Translations under genes and position numbers: made by a program | The notes under the pieces: generated by a model | Seen by the model: only the letters and a program-made list of their open reading frames with translations | What the model was told of the DNA's origin: nothing | The model's database searches: none | In this document: positions 27,265 through 34,587 of the stretch, in pieces | Position numbering within the stretch: position 1 is the first letter of the stretch | How the letters are laid out: every line of letters starts with the position of its first letter | From: Chitinophagales bacterium | Lineage (GTDB): Bacteria; Bacteroidota; Bacteroidia; Chitinophagales; Saprospiraceae | Direction of reading: 5' to 3' | DNA length: 64,000 nt | NCBI GenBank assembly: GCA_017303875.1 | Contig: JAFLBP010000010.1 | Location: 62,001-126,000, forward strand

Positions 27265-28368
27265 TTAACCTTTGGGCGTGTTATCGTCTTCCGTGGGCGG
27301 CGGCGCATCAATAGGACGCGGCGCAGGCACTATCGGCGCTGCCGGCGCAGGCGCAGCGCGTACCGACTCGAACATACCGCTCGGCGGCTGCGTGAAGATG
27401 GAGCCACCGCCAACAGGTGTAGCGGCGGGCGTGCTACCGCTATCCGCCGGTTTGGAATCGGAAGCCGTATTGGTTGCCGGCCCGGTAGAACGCAAATTGA
27501 CAAGTCGCTTGAGCAAATCAAACCAGAAAGTGGCGCCAAAAGAAATGGCCACGGCCATCGTCAGCCAGCCCATCAGCTTATACAAAACCCAGCCAAAATT
27601 AATGGTATCCCACTGCACCTGATCCCAGCCCAGGCCCAGCGGCGATTCCAGCGCACCGATATTATTATCAATAATGCGCTTGATCTCTGCACCCGTCGCG
27701 TCAATATCCGGATTGTTGAGGTTGGGAGCTACAGGCGCGGCATTGTTATTGACGTAAGCTTCTGCACTTTTGGCAATGGCATCGCGCAGGGTCGTATTGA
27801 CGGAAAGGTTGTGATAAACCTGCAACACATCCGCATTAAAGACAATGGCCACCGCCAGTCCGATACCAAACAGCCACTTGTGCGAGTTGCGTTTGTAAGC
27901 GCCGGAAGCGCGATCCATCACTTCATTAAACCAGGTTTCAATTTTCTGCTTGAACAACACAAAATCGCCGCCGCATTGATTGTAAAAGAAAACAAGCAGT
28001 TTGCGCAGGTTTTCATTCGGCACCTGCTGAATTTTTGCTTCAAGGTCGGCCTGGCTGTTTATTTCATACAAATCCGTCAGGATGGCGCTGAACGTCGCCG
28101 CATTGATATAAGAAGGTAAACGCCGCGGCCGGCCGTTTTTGCTCAGCGATAAACTCTCGCTGGAGCCATGCGCCAACTGTTTGAAATAAGGATGGTCAAA
28201 AAAACTCAGCAGCTCCTGGCCCCCGATCATGGTGTTGATGGCCCTGAATAATTTGCGGCCCCGCATGGAAAGCAGCGCAGCGAAAAATTCAAGCAAGGTA
28301 GACGACAGTATGCTGAACAGCAAGATCACGAATACTATCCCGATGACAATTTGCAAAAATCCGAACAT
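27265..28368 (-). CDS. Membrane protein of unknown function
   Basis: From the ATG at 28368 the product has 367 residues. The longer frame to 28398 uses TTG and would overlap the CAAAAATA (-7 type) box at 28396-28403, so the ATG is preferred. An N-terminal membrane helix (FLQIVIGIVFVILLFSILSS) is followed by a soluble helical part (LYEINSQADLEAKIQQ). Further membrane segments occur near residues 160-180 and 260-290. The C-terminal 80 residues are low-complexity Pro/Ala/Ser (for example APAPAAPIVPAPRP) and probably disordered. I do not recognise the family. It is co-directional with the GMC oxidoreductase gene (11-base gap) and probably co-transcribed, so a membrane partner of that enzyme is possible but unproven. 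Confidence 0.7.
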   Translation of the reverse strand: MFGFLQIVIGIVFVILLFSILSSTLLEFFAALLSMRGRKLFRAINTMIGGQELLSFFDHPYFKQLAHGSSESLSLSKNGRPRRLPSYINAATFSAILTDLYEINSQADLEAKIQQVPNENLRKLLVFFYNQCGGDFVLFKQKIETWFNEVMDRASGAYKRNSHKWLFGIGLAVAIVFNADVLQVYHNLSVNTTLRDAIAKSAEAYVNNNAAPVAPNLNNPDIDATGAEIKRIIDNNIGALESPLGLGWDQVQWDTINFGWVLYKLMGWLTMAVAISFGATFWFDLLKRLVNLRSTGPATNTASDSKPADSGSTPAATPVGGGSIFTQPPSGMFESVRAAPAPAAPIVPAPRPIDAPPPTEDDNTPKG

Positions 28369-28452
28369 GGAAGTGTTGTGTGTTGGTTTATGGCTCAAAA
28401 ATACAACCCGCCAACCCGCTTTGAGCCATTTAATAAAAAAAATATACCGCGC

Positions 28453-30360
28453 TTAACGAAGCACCGCTACAGACTGCACCTGCAAGTCATTGCCCTGCTC
28501 ATTCCATATATAACAGCGCAACTCCGCATCGGCAGGCAGGCCCGCAGGAACTTGAAACAGCGCCGCATAAGGGCGTGTTGCGGTCGTTCCGGGCGTCCAT
28601 TCAAAACGTTCATAATACAATTTTTGTCCGGCATGTTCCACCGACGCCACCACACTGAAGGCTTTATCGGCCCGACTGGCTAGTATTTGGGCCGACCAAA
28701 GCAGCCGCATGCCCGTAGCAGGTACCGGCTCAAACCAGCCCGGCCCAAAGGCTTCGTCGGTGCCGGTATGCAGGCTGCGCGCAGTATCGGTACGCCAGGC
28801 CGGATGCAGCGGCTCCCTTCCTCCAGCCAGCAGGGTCTCTGCCGGCATTTCCATGCCCAGCAGCGCCCCCAAACTGCCCGATGTGCTTGTTTTTTTTCGT
28901 AAAAGACTGATCCGCCCGTTCCCCCCTACCCTTTCGGTTTGCGCTAATATTTCCGGCAACTCCGAATACACATCCGAAGGAAAATAATGATCCTGCACAG
29001 CGATGTAATCATAAGGCAATTCAGCGAGCGCTTTTTCAAGGACGCTCCTGCGCGTACTCAGCAGGGGCCAGCCCATCCGGCGCATACCAATTTGAGGCAA
29101 ATTGTACGAATACGCATCAATCACCAACATCCGGGCATTTTTGTCAATACTCAGACTGTCGAGCAAAGCCGCACTGCCGGCAAAATTTCGCTCCGTTTCG
29201 CCGGTTCGATCGCCGGGCCGATACAGTTTTTCGTGGAGTATTGTTTTGCTTTGCAAAAAAGCCGGTACAAGCGCCAGAAGCGCCGCCGCCCAAAATAAAT
29301 TGACCATTCGGGGGTTAAAATCCTGAATACCACGCATTGCCGCGAGCAACACAAGCACCACCGGCACATAAAAGCTGTCCATAAAATAGTATTCATGGTC
29401 GGGAAATTGCCGGATCATCAAGGTATAATAAACGCCCGCACCGGCAAGCGTAATCCCGCTTTGCAGGGCTATCGGGGAAATTCGGCGGCGTTTCCACCAG
29501 CCCAATAGCAAACAAACACCCCAAACTGCCCAATGCCAGGGCGTCGCTACTTCAAAAACCCATTTTTTGAATACCGTTTTGCTATAATCTATCCAGGCTG
29601 CCGCACTTTCGGCATACATCAATTCATTTAAAAAAATTGAACCGTAGTTGTTTTGTATATGCTGTTTCCAATACCAGGCCGCAGCCAGCACACTGTAAGC
29701 AGCCAAAAAACCAAGCCATACCTGCCGCTTGCGCCATCCGCCGTACCAAAATTCCTGCAAAAGCAAGGCAAAAAGGAAAATATGAAATGGCGAGCGGCAA
29801 AGCGCCGCTAAAGTCATCATCGCCAGCGCCTGATAAAAACCGCTCCAATGCCCGCTTTCCCGATACCGGAAATATCCTTCATACGCCATCCACGCTGCTG
29901 CCAGACTACTGGCAGAAGGAATAAAACCGACCTGATAATACACTAATATCGGACAGGAAAATACCCACAAAGCCAGCACCGCTGCACCTGTAATACTGCC
30001 CGACTGCCGTGCAGCCAGCCGGAATAAAAACCAATACGCGAGTAAGGAAAACAGCAGCACCCAACTGCGAAAAACCAGGGGCGCCTCGGTGTCAAAAAGC
30101 CGCATCCACAGAGCCGTCATATAATCCGGCCAGGGTGCATCCACGGCCGTTATACCTTCTGGCGTAGCCAAATCATAGGTTTTGGGAACAAAAAAATTCA
30201 AGCCGTCTTCCGCATAGCGCAGCGCTATGGCGAAACGATCCCCCTGCGACCATCCGTGCTGCCCTGTTGGCGGCAAATGCAATACGTCCTGATAAAAGTA
30301 TACACAGGCCGCCAACAGAAGCACTACGAATGCGAGTGGAGCAAGGCGCTTAAAAAGCAT
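28453..30360 (-). CDS. Polytopic membrane glycosyltransferase (GT-C / ArnT-like), tentative
   Basis: The product has 635 residues. About 11 transmembrane helices fill residues 1-400. A soluble C-terminal domain of about 230 residues follows, rich in beta strands and presumably periplasmic. An early motif HGWSQGDRFAIALRYAEDG lies after the first helix, where GT-C enzymes carry their catalytic acidic loop, and DAPWPDYM is a second acidic loop. The layout fits the PMT/ArnT-like GT39 group, which transfers sugars from polyprenyl carriers on the periplasmic face. No clear catalytic DD pair can be proven by eye, so the activity is tentative. The gene is followed by the membrane protein at 27265 after an 84-base gap and preceded by element E5. 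Confidence 0.6.
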   Translation of the reverse strand: MLFKRLAPLAFVVLLLAACVYFYQDVLHLPPTGQHGWSQGDRFAIALRYAEDGLNFFVPKTYDLATPEGITAVDAPWPDYMTALWMRLFDTEAPLVFRSWVLLFSLLAYWFLFRLAARQSGSITGAAVLALWVFSCPILVYYQVGFIPSASSLAAAWMAYEGYFRYRESGHWSGFYQALAMMTLAALCRSPFHIFLFALLLQEFWYGGWRKRQVWLGFLAAYSVLAAAWYWKQHIQNNYGSIFLNELMYAESAAAWIDYSKTVFKKWVFEVATPWHWAVWGVCLLLGWWKRRRISPIALQSGITLAGAGVYYTLMIRQFPDHEYYFMDSFYVPVVLVLLAAMRGIQDFNPRMVNLFWAAALLALVPAFLQSKTILHEKLYRPGDRTGETERNFAGSAALLDSLSIDKNARMLVIDAYSYNLPQIGMRRMGWPLLSTRRSVLEKALAELPYDYIAVQDHYFPSDVYSELPEILAQTERVGGNGRISLLRKKTSTSGSLGALLGMEMPAETLLAGGREPLHPAWRTDTARSLHTGTDEAFGPGWFEPVPATGMRLLWSAQILASRADKAFSVVASVEHAGQKLYYERFEWTPGTTATRPYAALFQVPAGLPADAELRCYIWNEQGNDLQVQSVAVLR

Positions 30361-30368
30361 TTTTTACA

Positions 30369-30493
30369 GTGTTTTAGTGTTTAGGTGTTTTGGTGTTTAA
30401 GGGATTTGGGCATTTACGGGGCAAAATAGGCATTTCCGTAAAATCCCCCCTCCTGTCCCCCTAAAACACCAAAACACTAAAACACCCAAACAC
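30369..30493. repeat. Inverted array of 8-nt GTGTTTTR words (element E5)
   Basis: The left arm at 30369-30400 is exactly four 8-nt words: GTGTTTTA, GTGTTTAG, GTGTTTTG, GTGTTTAA. The right arm at 30462-30493 is exactly four complementary words: TAAAACAC, CAAAACAC, TAAAACAC, CCAAACAC. The centre has a smaller stem GGGATTT...TTACGG with CCGTAAAATCCC. It ends 3 bases from the stop codon of the 30497 gene and fills the gap to the next gene. Confidence 0.9.
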
Positions 30494-30496
30494 TTA

Positions 30497-31177
30497 TTAT
30501 ACCGTTTTACCCGCATCCAGCTCGTCCTGCCATTTTTTCAGTGCATCCCATTCGCCGCGGTCGGCCATACCGGCTTGTGCGGGCCAGGTACTCGGGTCGT
30601 GGATCTGGAAGTTCGGGCCGGCGGCCACGAGAATTTCCTTGAGGCGCTCCGGATCTGTTTCGGAAAGGGTTTTCCAGGTTTTAATATCGTGGGAATGGAA
30701 CAGTTCTTCAATTTTCGGGCCGATGCCTTCCACAATTTTCAGGTCGTCCTGTTTGTATTTTTTACCGGCAAAAAGGAATACCGGAATGGGCGCTGCGGCG
30801 GCTTTGGCCGTTCCGCCCCCGCCTGCTGCATTGGCTTCACATTCGCGGAGTTTCCCTTCAAAGGTATTGCGTTCGCTTTGGGCGATGATGAGGTCGTTTT
30901 TGAGTTTGGAGAGTTGCGCGGCGCGGCTTTCCAATTCGGCCTCGTGCTGGGTGAGTTTCACCCGCAGGTCGGTGCCTTCGGCGTTGAGCGTACCCACCTG
31001 TGCATTGAGGTCGGTATTGGAAGCGGTGAGGGAAGCGACGCGGTTGCGCAGGTCGCCGACTTTATGATAGGCCGATGCGGCGAGCCAGCCCAGGAGGAAG
31101 GGCAGCAACATCAGGGCGAGGCCGGTAAGGATGTTGTTCAGCAGCGAACAACTGAGGAGAATATATAAAGTGGTCAT
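30497..31177 (-). CDS. Membrane-anchored coiled-coil protein with helix-hairpin-helix domain
   Basis: The product has 226 residues. An N-terminal membrane helix (LTGLALMLLPFLLGWLAAS) is followed by a coiled coil of about 70 residues (DLRNRVASLTASNTDLNAQ to RECEAN) and an Ala/Gly linker. A C-terminal domain begins DDLKIVEGIGPKIEELFHSH, the helix-hairpin-helix pattern with GIGPK that resembles DNA-binding HhH motifs and the DUF4332/flap-endonuclease-like domains. The remainder (FQIHDPSTWPAQAGMADRGEW) is a conserved tail seen with such domains. The HhH domain would face the cytoplasm or periplasm depending on topology. Direct DNA binding is an inference. It lies 20 bases from the OmpA-family gene and probably shares its operon. 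Confidence 0.75.
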   Translation of the reverse strand: MTTLYILLSCSLLNNILTGLALMLLPFLLGWLAASAYHKVGDLRNRVASLTASNTDLNAQVGTLNAEGTDLRVKLTQHEAELESRAAQLSKLKNDLIIAQSERNTFEGKLRECEANAAGGGGTAKAAAAPIPVFLFAGKKYKQDDLKIVEGIGPKIEELFHSHDIKTWKTLSETDPERLKEILVAAGPNFQIHDPSTWPAQAGMADRGEWDALKKWQDELDAGKTV

Positions 31178-31197
31178 GGCAATGTTTGTTTTGTGAA

Positions 31198-32019
31198 TTA
31201 GCGGTTTACGGTGAGTACCACGCGGCGGTTGCGCTGGCGGCCTTCGTCGGTGCTGTTATCGGCTACCGGTTCGGCTTCGCCTTTGGAATTGGTGGCAATT
31301 CGGTTGGCGGCAATGCCATTTTCAGTCAGAATCGCTTTAATGGTATTGGCGCGCGCCAGGCCCAGTTTGATGTTTTCCTCCGGCGTACCCACGTCGTCGG
31401 TATGGCCGGTAAGGGTAAAGCTGGCACTGGACGCCTTGTGTTTGTCCACTAATTTTTTCAGGTAATCTTCCACTTGTGCATCGCGGGCGCGCTCGGTGGA
31501 ATTGAAGGGGAAGAGGAAAATGACCTCGTTGTCGCTTTCGATAATGGCGCTGTCTTCTTTCTTCAGTACCATTTTCAGCCAGTTGAAGGCGGCTGATGCG
31601 GCGGGGCCGGAGGCTTCCGTGACGCCATCGGTAACGGCAGCAGCGGCGAGTTTGACGCGGTTGGCCGGCAGTTCGGGCGCGAGCAGGTCGCGGATGGCGG
31701 CAGCGCGTGCCAGGCCGAGTTCCTGACCGGATTTGCCGTTCCAGCTTTCGCCGGCGCGGTAGTGGCCGGTAATCACGAGGGTGTCGCCCCCCTGACCGCC
31801 TGCGGCGAGCAGGTTCTTTTTCCAGGTTTTGAAATTGGCATCCGGTTCCGGACGATCGGCATTCCAGCGGAAGAGCGGTTCGCCGCTGGTTTGCACATTG
31901 GCCGTTGTTGCGGCTGCGCCGGAGCCGCAGTCGTCGCAGCGATAGTTGTGCCAGTAATTGATGGCCCAAATCGAATACGCTGCAAACAACAAGCCGATTA
32001 ACCAAAGTGGTAGCTTCAT
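31198..32019 (-). CDS. OmpA-family protein with N-terminal membrane helix
   Basis: From the ATG at 32019 the product has 273 residues. The longer frame to 32103 uses TTG and adds an unlikely N-terminus. One membrane helix (LPLWLIGLLFAAYSIWAIN) is followed by a short CxxC sequence (YRCDDC) and a Gly/Ala linker. An OmpA-like half domain is seen at about 70-115 (LVITGHYRAG ... LGLARAAAIRDLL). A complete OmpA/MotB C-terminal domain follows at about 160-273, with FTLTGHTDDVGTPEENIKLGLARA, ILTENGIAANRIATNSKGE and RQRNRRV. These residues bind the diaminopimelate of peptidoglycan. An inner-membrane anchor with two OmpA-type domains is MotB-like in layout rather than like a porin. It precedes the coiled-coil/HhH gene by 20 bases. 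Confidence 0.85.
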   Translation of the reverse strand: MKLPLWLIGLLFAAYSIWAINYWHNYRCDDCGSGAAATTANVQTSGEPLFRWNADRPEPDANFKTWKKNLLAAGGQGGDTLVITGHYRAGESWNGKSGQELGLARAAAIRDLLAPELPANRVKLAAAAVTDGVTEASGPAASAAFNWLKMVLKKEDSAIIESDNEVIFLFPFNSTERARDAQVEDYLKKLVDKHKASSASFTLTGHTDDVGTPEENIKLGLARANTIKAILTENGIAANRIATNSKGEAEPVADNSTDEGRQRNRRVVLTVNR

Positions 32020-32350
32020 TTTGTTGATGTTTTGTTTTGTAATGTTGTAATGCTGCCGAAAAATAGAAAGGTTTGAATGGATATTCGGCCAATGATTGTG
32101 CAAAGAAAATAATATAACCGGAATTTTATATTAAAATAACATAAAAATAAATTCCACCCGGAATTGAAGTGGAGGATGCTGATGCAAAAGGAAAGGTATT
32201 GCGGCCGCATGCAACAGCGCACAATACCTTCCGCTATGATATACCCACCACGAAGTGGTTGTGAAAACCACATTGTTGCAATCCTTTGGAAATCAGGATA
32301 AAAGAATCCATCAATCTTAAAATCCACCCAAATCTTGGTATATTTTCTAC
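32020..32350. other. Intergenic region with two small hairpins and degenerate AATCC words
   Basis: About 330 bases without a coding ORF. GGTATTG pairs with CAATACC near 32194-32226. GTGGTT pairs with AACCAC near 32255-32271. From about 32278 to 32336 the motif AATCCT/AATCTT/AATCC recurs five or six times. This may be a degraded or single-armed word repeat like the other elements. Confidence 0.4.
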
Positions 32351-32944
32351 CTACTGCTTTAGGTAATAACGCAGGCTGAGTTGAACGCCATTATGGTAGA
32401 CATTTCGCTCGTTGCCTTCAAGGACCACATCATAAGTGGCTGATGGAATCAGCGCGCTGTAATAACGGGCAGCGAGTTCAAAACGCCTGTACGGAATACT
32501 GATGCCGGCCAGCGCCTGCAAACCAGGATTTCTTGTGCCCACCAATCGGTCAATTACGGTATAATTGGTACCAATACCCGCTTCAAAATTCAATCTTTTG
32601 AAGGGGCTCCACACGCCCGTAGCAGTAAGCGACAAATAGGTATGATTGAACGTTTCATTACTGATAACAGGCGGAAGCTTGTGCGCTTGTGTTTGCCAGG
32701 TCAGTTCGCCCATTAACGCAAAGCGCCGATTGAATTGGTAGCCGCCATTCACACCGGCAACAATCCCAAACGCGCCGCTGTAGGTGTTAACTGGAACACC
32801 GGGGCTACTTCTGAAATAATCCCTTAAAAAAATCCAGTTGTAATTGCCGCCCAGGTTGGCTGCAACGCGCCATTGCGCTTGCGCGAGAACGGGCAGGAGG
32901 AGGAATGGGAGCAGAAGAAAGGAGGGTGTAGTACGTTTTTGCAT
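32351..32944 (-). CDS. Outer-membrane beta-barrel protein
   Basis: The product has 197 residues from the ATG at 32944. The frame is open much further upstream, into antisense of the helicase gene, but only this start gives a signal peptide (PSFLLLPFLLLPVLAQAQ). The mature protein consists of alternating strands with aromatic belts, such as GYQFNRRFALMGELTWQ and PYRRFELAARYY, and ends in LSLRYYLKQ. This fits an 8-strand outer-membrane barrel of the PorT/OMP_b-brl type common in the phylum. No ligand is predictable. A promoter with TATATTTG and TTG elements lies 104 bases upstream. It is separated from the OmpA-family gene by 330 bases, so it is probably its own unit. Confidence 0.75.
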   Translation of the reverse strand: MQKRTTPSFLLLPFLLLPVLAQAQWRVAANLGGNYNWIFLRDYFRSSPGVPVNTYSGAFGIVAGVNGGYQFNRRFALMGELTWQTQAHKLPPVISNETFNHTYLSLTATGVWSPFKRLNFEAGIGTNYTVIDRLVGTRNPGLQALAGISIPYRRFELAARYYSALIPSATYDVVLEGNERNVYHNGVQLSLRYYLKQ

Positions 32945-33047
32945 GGTAAAAAATTGAACAATGGATAAATGAGGACATTGGCAGCGCAGTGCACTAAGAG
33001 GAAAAAACAGAGGAAACACAATCACTACCAATAACCAACGAGCGCTG

Positions 33048-33079
33048 CAAATATATGGGAACAATTTTCTACTTGTCAA
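33048..33079 (-). promoter_or_regulatory. Bacteroidota-type promoter for the beta-barrel gene
   Basis: On the minus strand TTG (complement of CAA at 33077-33079) is followed by 21 bases and TATATTTG (complement of 33048-33055). Transcription would begin near 33042, leaving a leader of about 98 bases before the ATG at 32944. Confidence 0.6.
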
Positions 33080-33145
33080 GGCCCCACGGTGGAGTTTTTT
33101 TCTACACGCCTTCCCTGAAGCCTTCGGATGCCGTACCTTTACCCC

Positions 33146-34462
33146 ATGTCGCTCGAAAACCCGCCGCTGCACCTCAACGAGGACTTTAACTACGCCCTCG
33201 ACGCCCTTGAAAAGCAAGGACGCAGCATGTTTATTACCGGACGGGCCGGCACCGGCAAAAGCACGCTCCTGCGCCTGCTCCGCCAAACCACCCGCAAAAA
33301 AATGGCCATTCTGGCCCCCACCGGCGTCGCCGCACTCAACGTACAAGGCCAAACCATTCACTCCTTTTTCGGTTTCCCGCCCCGCATCATCACGCCCTCG
33401 GAAGCCTCGCGCCGCGAAACCAACAAACGCCTCATCAAACTTTACCAGTCGCTGGAAGTACTCGTCATAGACGAAATTTCTATGGTGCGCGCCGATATGA
33501 TCGACGGCATCAACCGATTCCTGCAAGTCAACCGCGGCAACCTCCAGCCTTTCGGCGGCGTCCAAACGGTCTTTTTCGGCGACCTCTTCCAACTACCGCC
33601 CGTCGTCACCCGCGACCCCGTAGAAGCGCAATATTTCACCGATTACTACAATTCCCCCTACTTCTTCGCCGCCAACGCCCTGCGCGAAGCGGAATTCGAC
33701 ATGGAAATGCTCGAACTGCGCAAGGTATACCGACAGGAATCCCGCCATTTCCTGCGCCTGCTCGAAGCCGTGCGCACCAATACGGTTGACTACGACGACC
33801 TCGACGACCTCAACGAACGCTACACACCCGACCTCAAAGAAACGGAAGGCTATATCACGCTCTGCGCCCGAAACGCCACCGCCGATAAAATCAACCAAAC
33901 CGCATTACAACGCCTCGACAGTGAAGAATTTGTCTATACCGCAAAAGTAGAAGGCGCTTTCGACCCGACCCTTTATCCAGTCGAGTCGGCCCTCAAACTG
34001 CGCCTCGGCGCTCAGGTGATGTTTGTCAAAAATGACCTCACCGAACGCCAATACGTCAATGGCACCATCGGTAAAATTACCCAATTGGAAAAAGATACCA
34101 TCGTCGTCACCGTCACGGAAGACAATGGCAAAAAACGCCGCATCGAAGTGCCCCTCGAAGCCTGGGAAATTATCCGCTACAAAACGGACGACAGCGGCGG
34201 CATCGGCACCGAAACCATCGGCACCTTCACGCAATACCCACTCAAACTCGCCTGGGCCATCACCATCCACAAAAGCCAGGGCAAAACCTTCGATAAGGTA
34301 ATCATTGACCTCGGCGCCGGCGCTTTTGAACACGGCCAACTCTATGTGGCCCTCAGCCGCTGCCGCACCCTGGAGGGCATTGTTCTGCGCCGACCCATCC
34401 GCCACAACGATGTCATTACCGACGAACGCGTGGTAGCGTTTTATGAAACAGCGTTTAGGTGA
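33146..34462 (+). CDS. PIF1-type SF1B DNA helicase
   Basis: From the ATG at 33146 the product has 438 residues. An ATG at 33128 would add six residues and cannot be excluded. Walker A is GRAGTGKSTLL (about 32-42). LAPTGVAALNVQGQTIHSFF is the motif Ia/Ib region typical of PIF1. VLVIDEISMVRADM carries Walker B (DE). VFFGDLFQLPPV is motif III. Near the C-terminus TIHKSQGKTFDKVIIDLG and LYVALSRCRTLEGI are motifs V and VI. These enzymes unwind DNA 5' to 3' and act on G-quadruplexes, forks and stalled replication. The protein is shorter than RecD2 and lacks its N-terminal OB domains. It is transcribed alone. Its stop codon TGA lies inside the first copy of the GAATGCG array E6. Confidence 0.9.
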   Translation: MSLENPPLHLNEDFNYALDALEKQGRSMFITGRAGTGKSTLLRLLRQTTRKKMAILAPTGVAALNVQGQTIHSFFGFPPRIITPSEASRRETNKRLIKLYQSLEVLVIDEISMVRADMIDGINRFLQVNRGNLQPFGGVQTVFFGDLFQLPPVVTRDPVEAQYFTDYYNSPYFFAANALREAEFDMEMLELRKVYRQESRHFLRLLEAVRTNTVDYDDLDDLNERYTPDLKETEGYITLCARNATADKINQTALQRLDSEEFVYTAKVEGAFDPTLYPVESALKLRLGAQVMFVKNDLTERQYVNGTIGKITQLEKDTIVVTVTEDNGKKRRIEVPLEAWEIIRYKTDDSGGIGTETIGTFTQYPLKLAWAITIHKSQGKTFDKVIIDLGAGAFEHGQLYVALSRCRTLEGIVLRRPIRHNDVITDERVVAFYETAFR

Positions 34463-34587
34463 ATGCGGAATGCGGAATGCGGAATGCGGAATGCGGAATG
34501 CGGAATGCGGAAAAAATATTTTGCTGCGCAAAATCCAAACATTCACATTAAAAAATTCAAAACTCATTCCGCATTCCGCACTCCTCC
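34461..34587. repeat. Inverted array of the 7-nt word GAATGCG between convergent stops (element E6)
   Basis: Seven perfect GAATGCG copies occupy 34461-34509, beginning with the GA of the helicase TGA stop. The right arm at 34566-34587 reads ATTCCGC, ATTCCGC, ACTCCTCC and abuts the stop codon (34588-34590) of the minus-strand gene. An inner hairpin ATTTTGC-TGC-GCAAAAT sits near 34518-34534. The whole gap between the two stops is this element. Confidence 0.9.

Noticed and set aside
32945..33592. N-terminal extension of the beta-barrel gene into the helicase gene
   Set aside because: It overlaps the helicase on the other strand and lacks a signal. The ATG at 32944 gives a good signal peptide.
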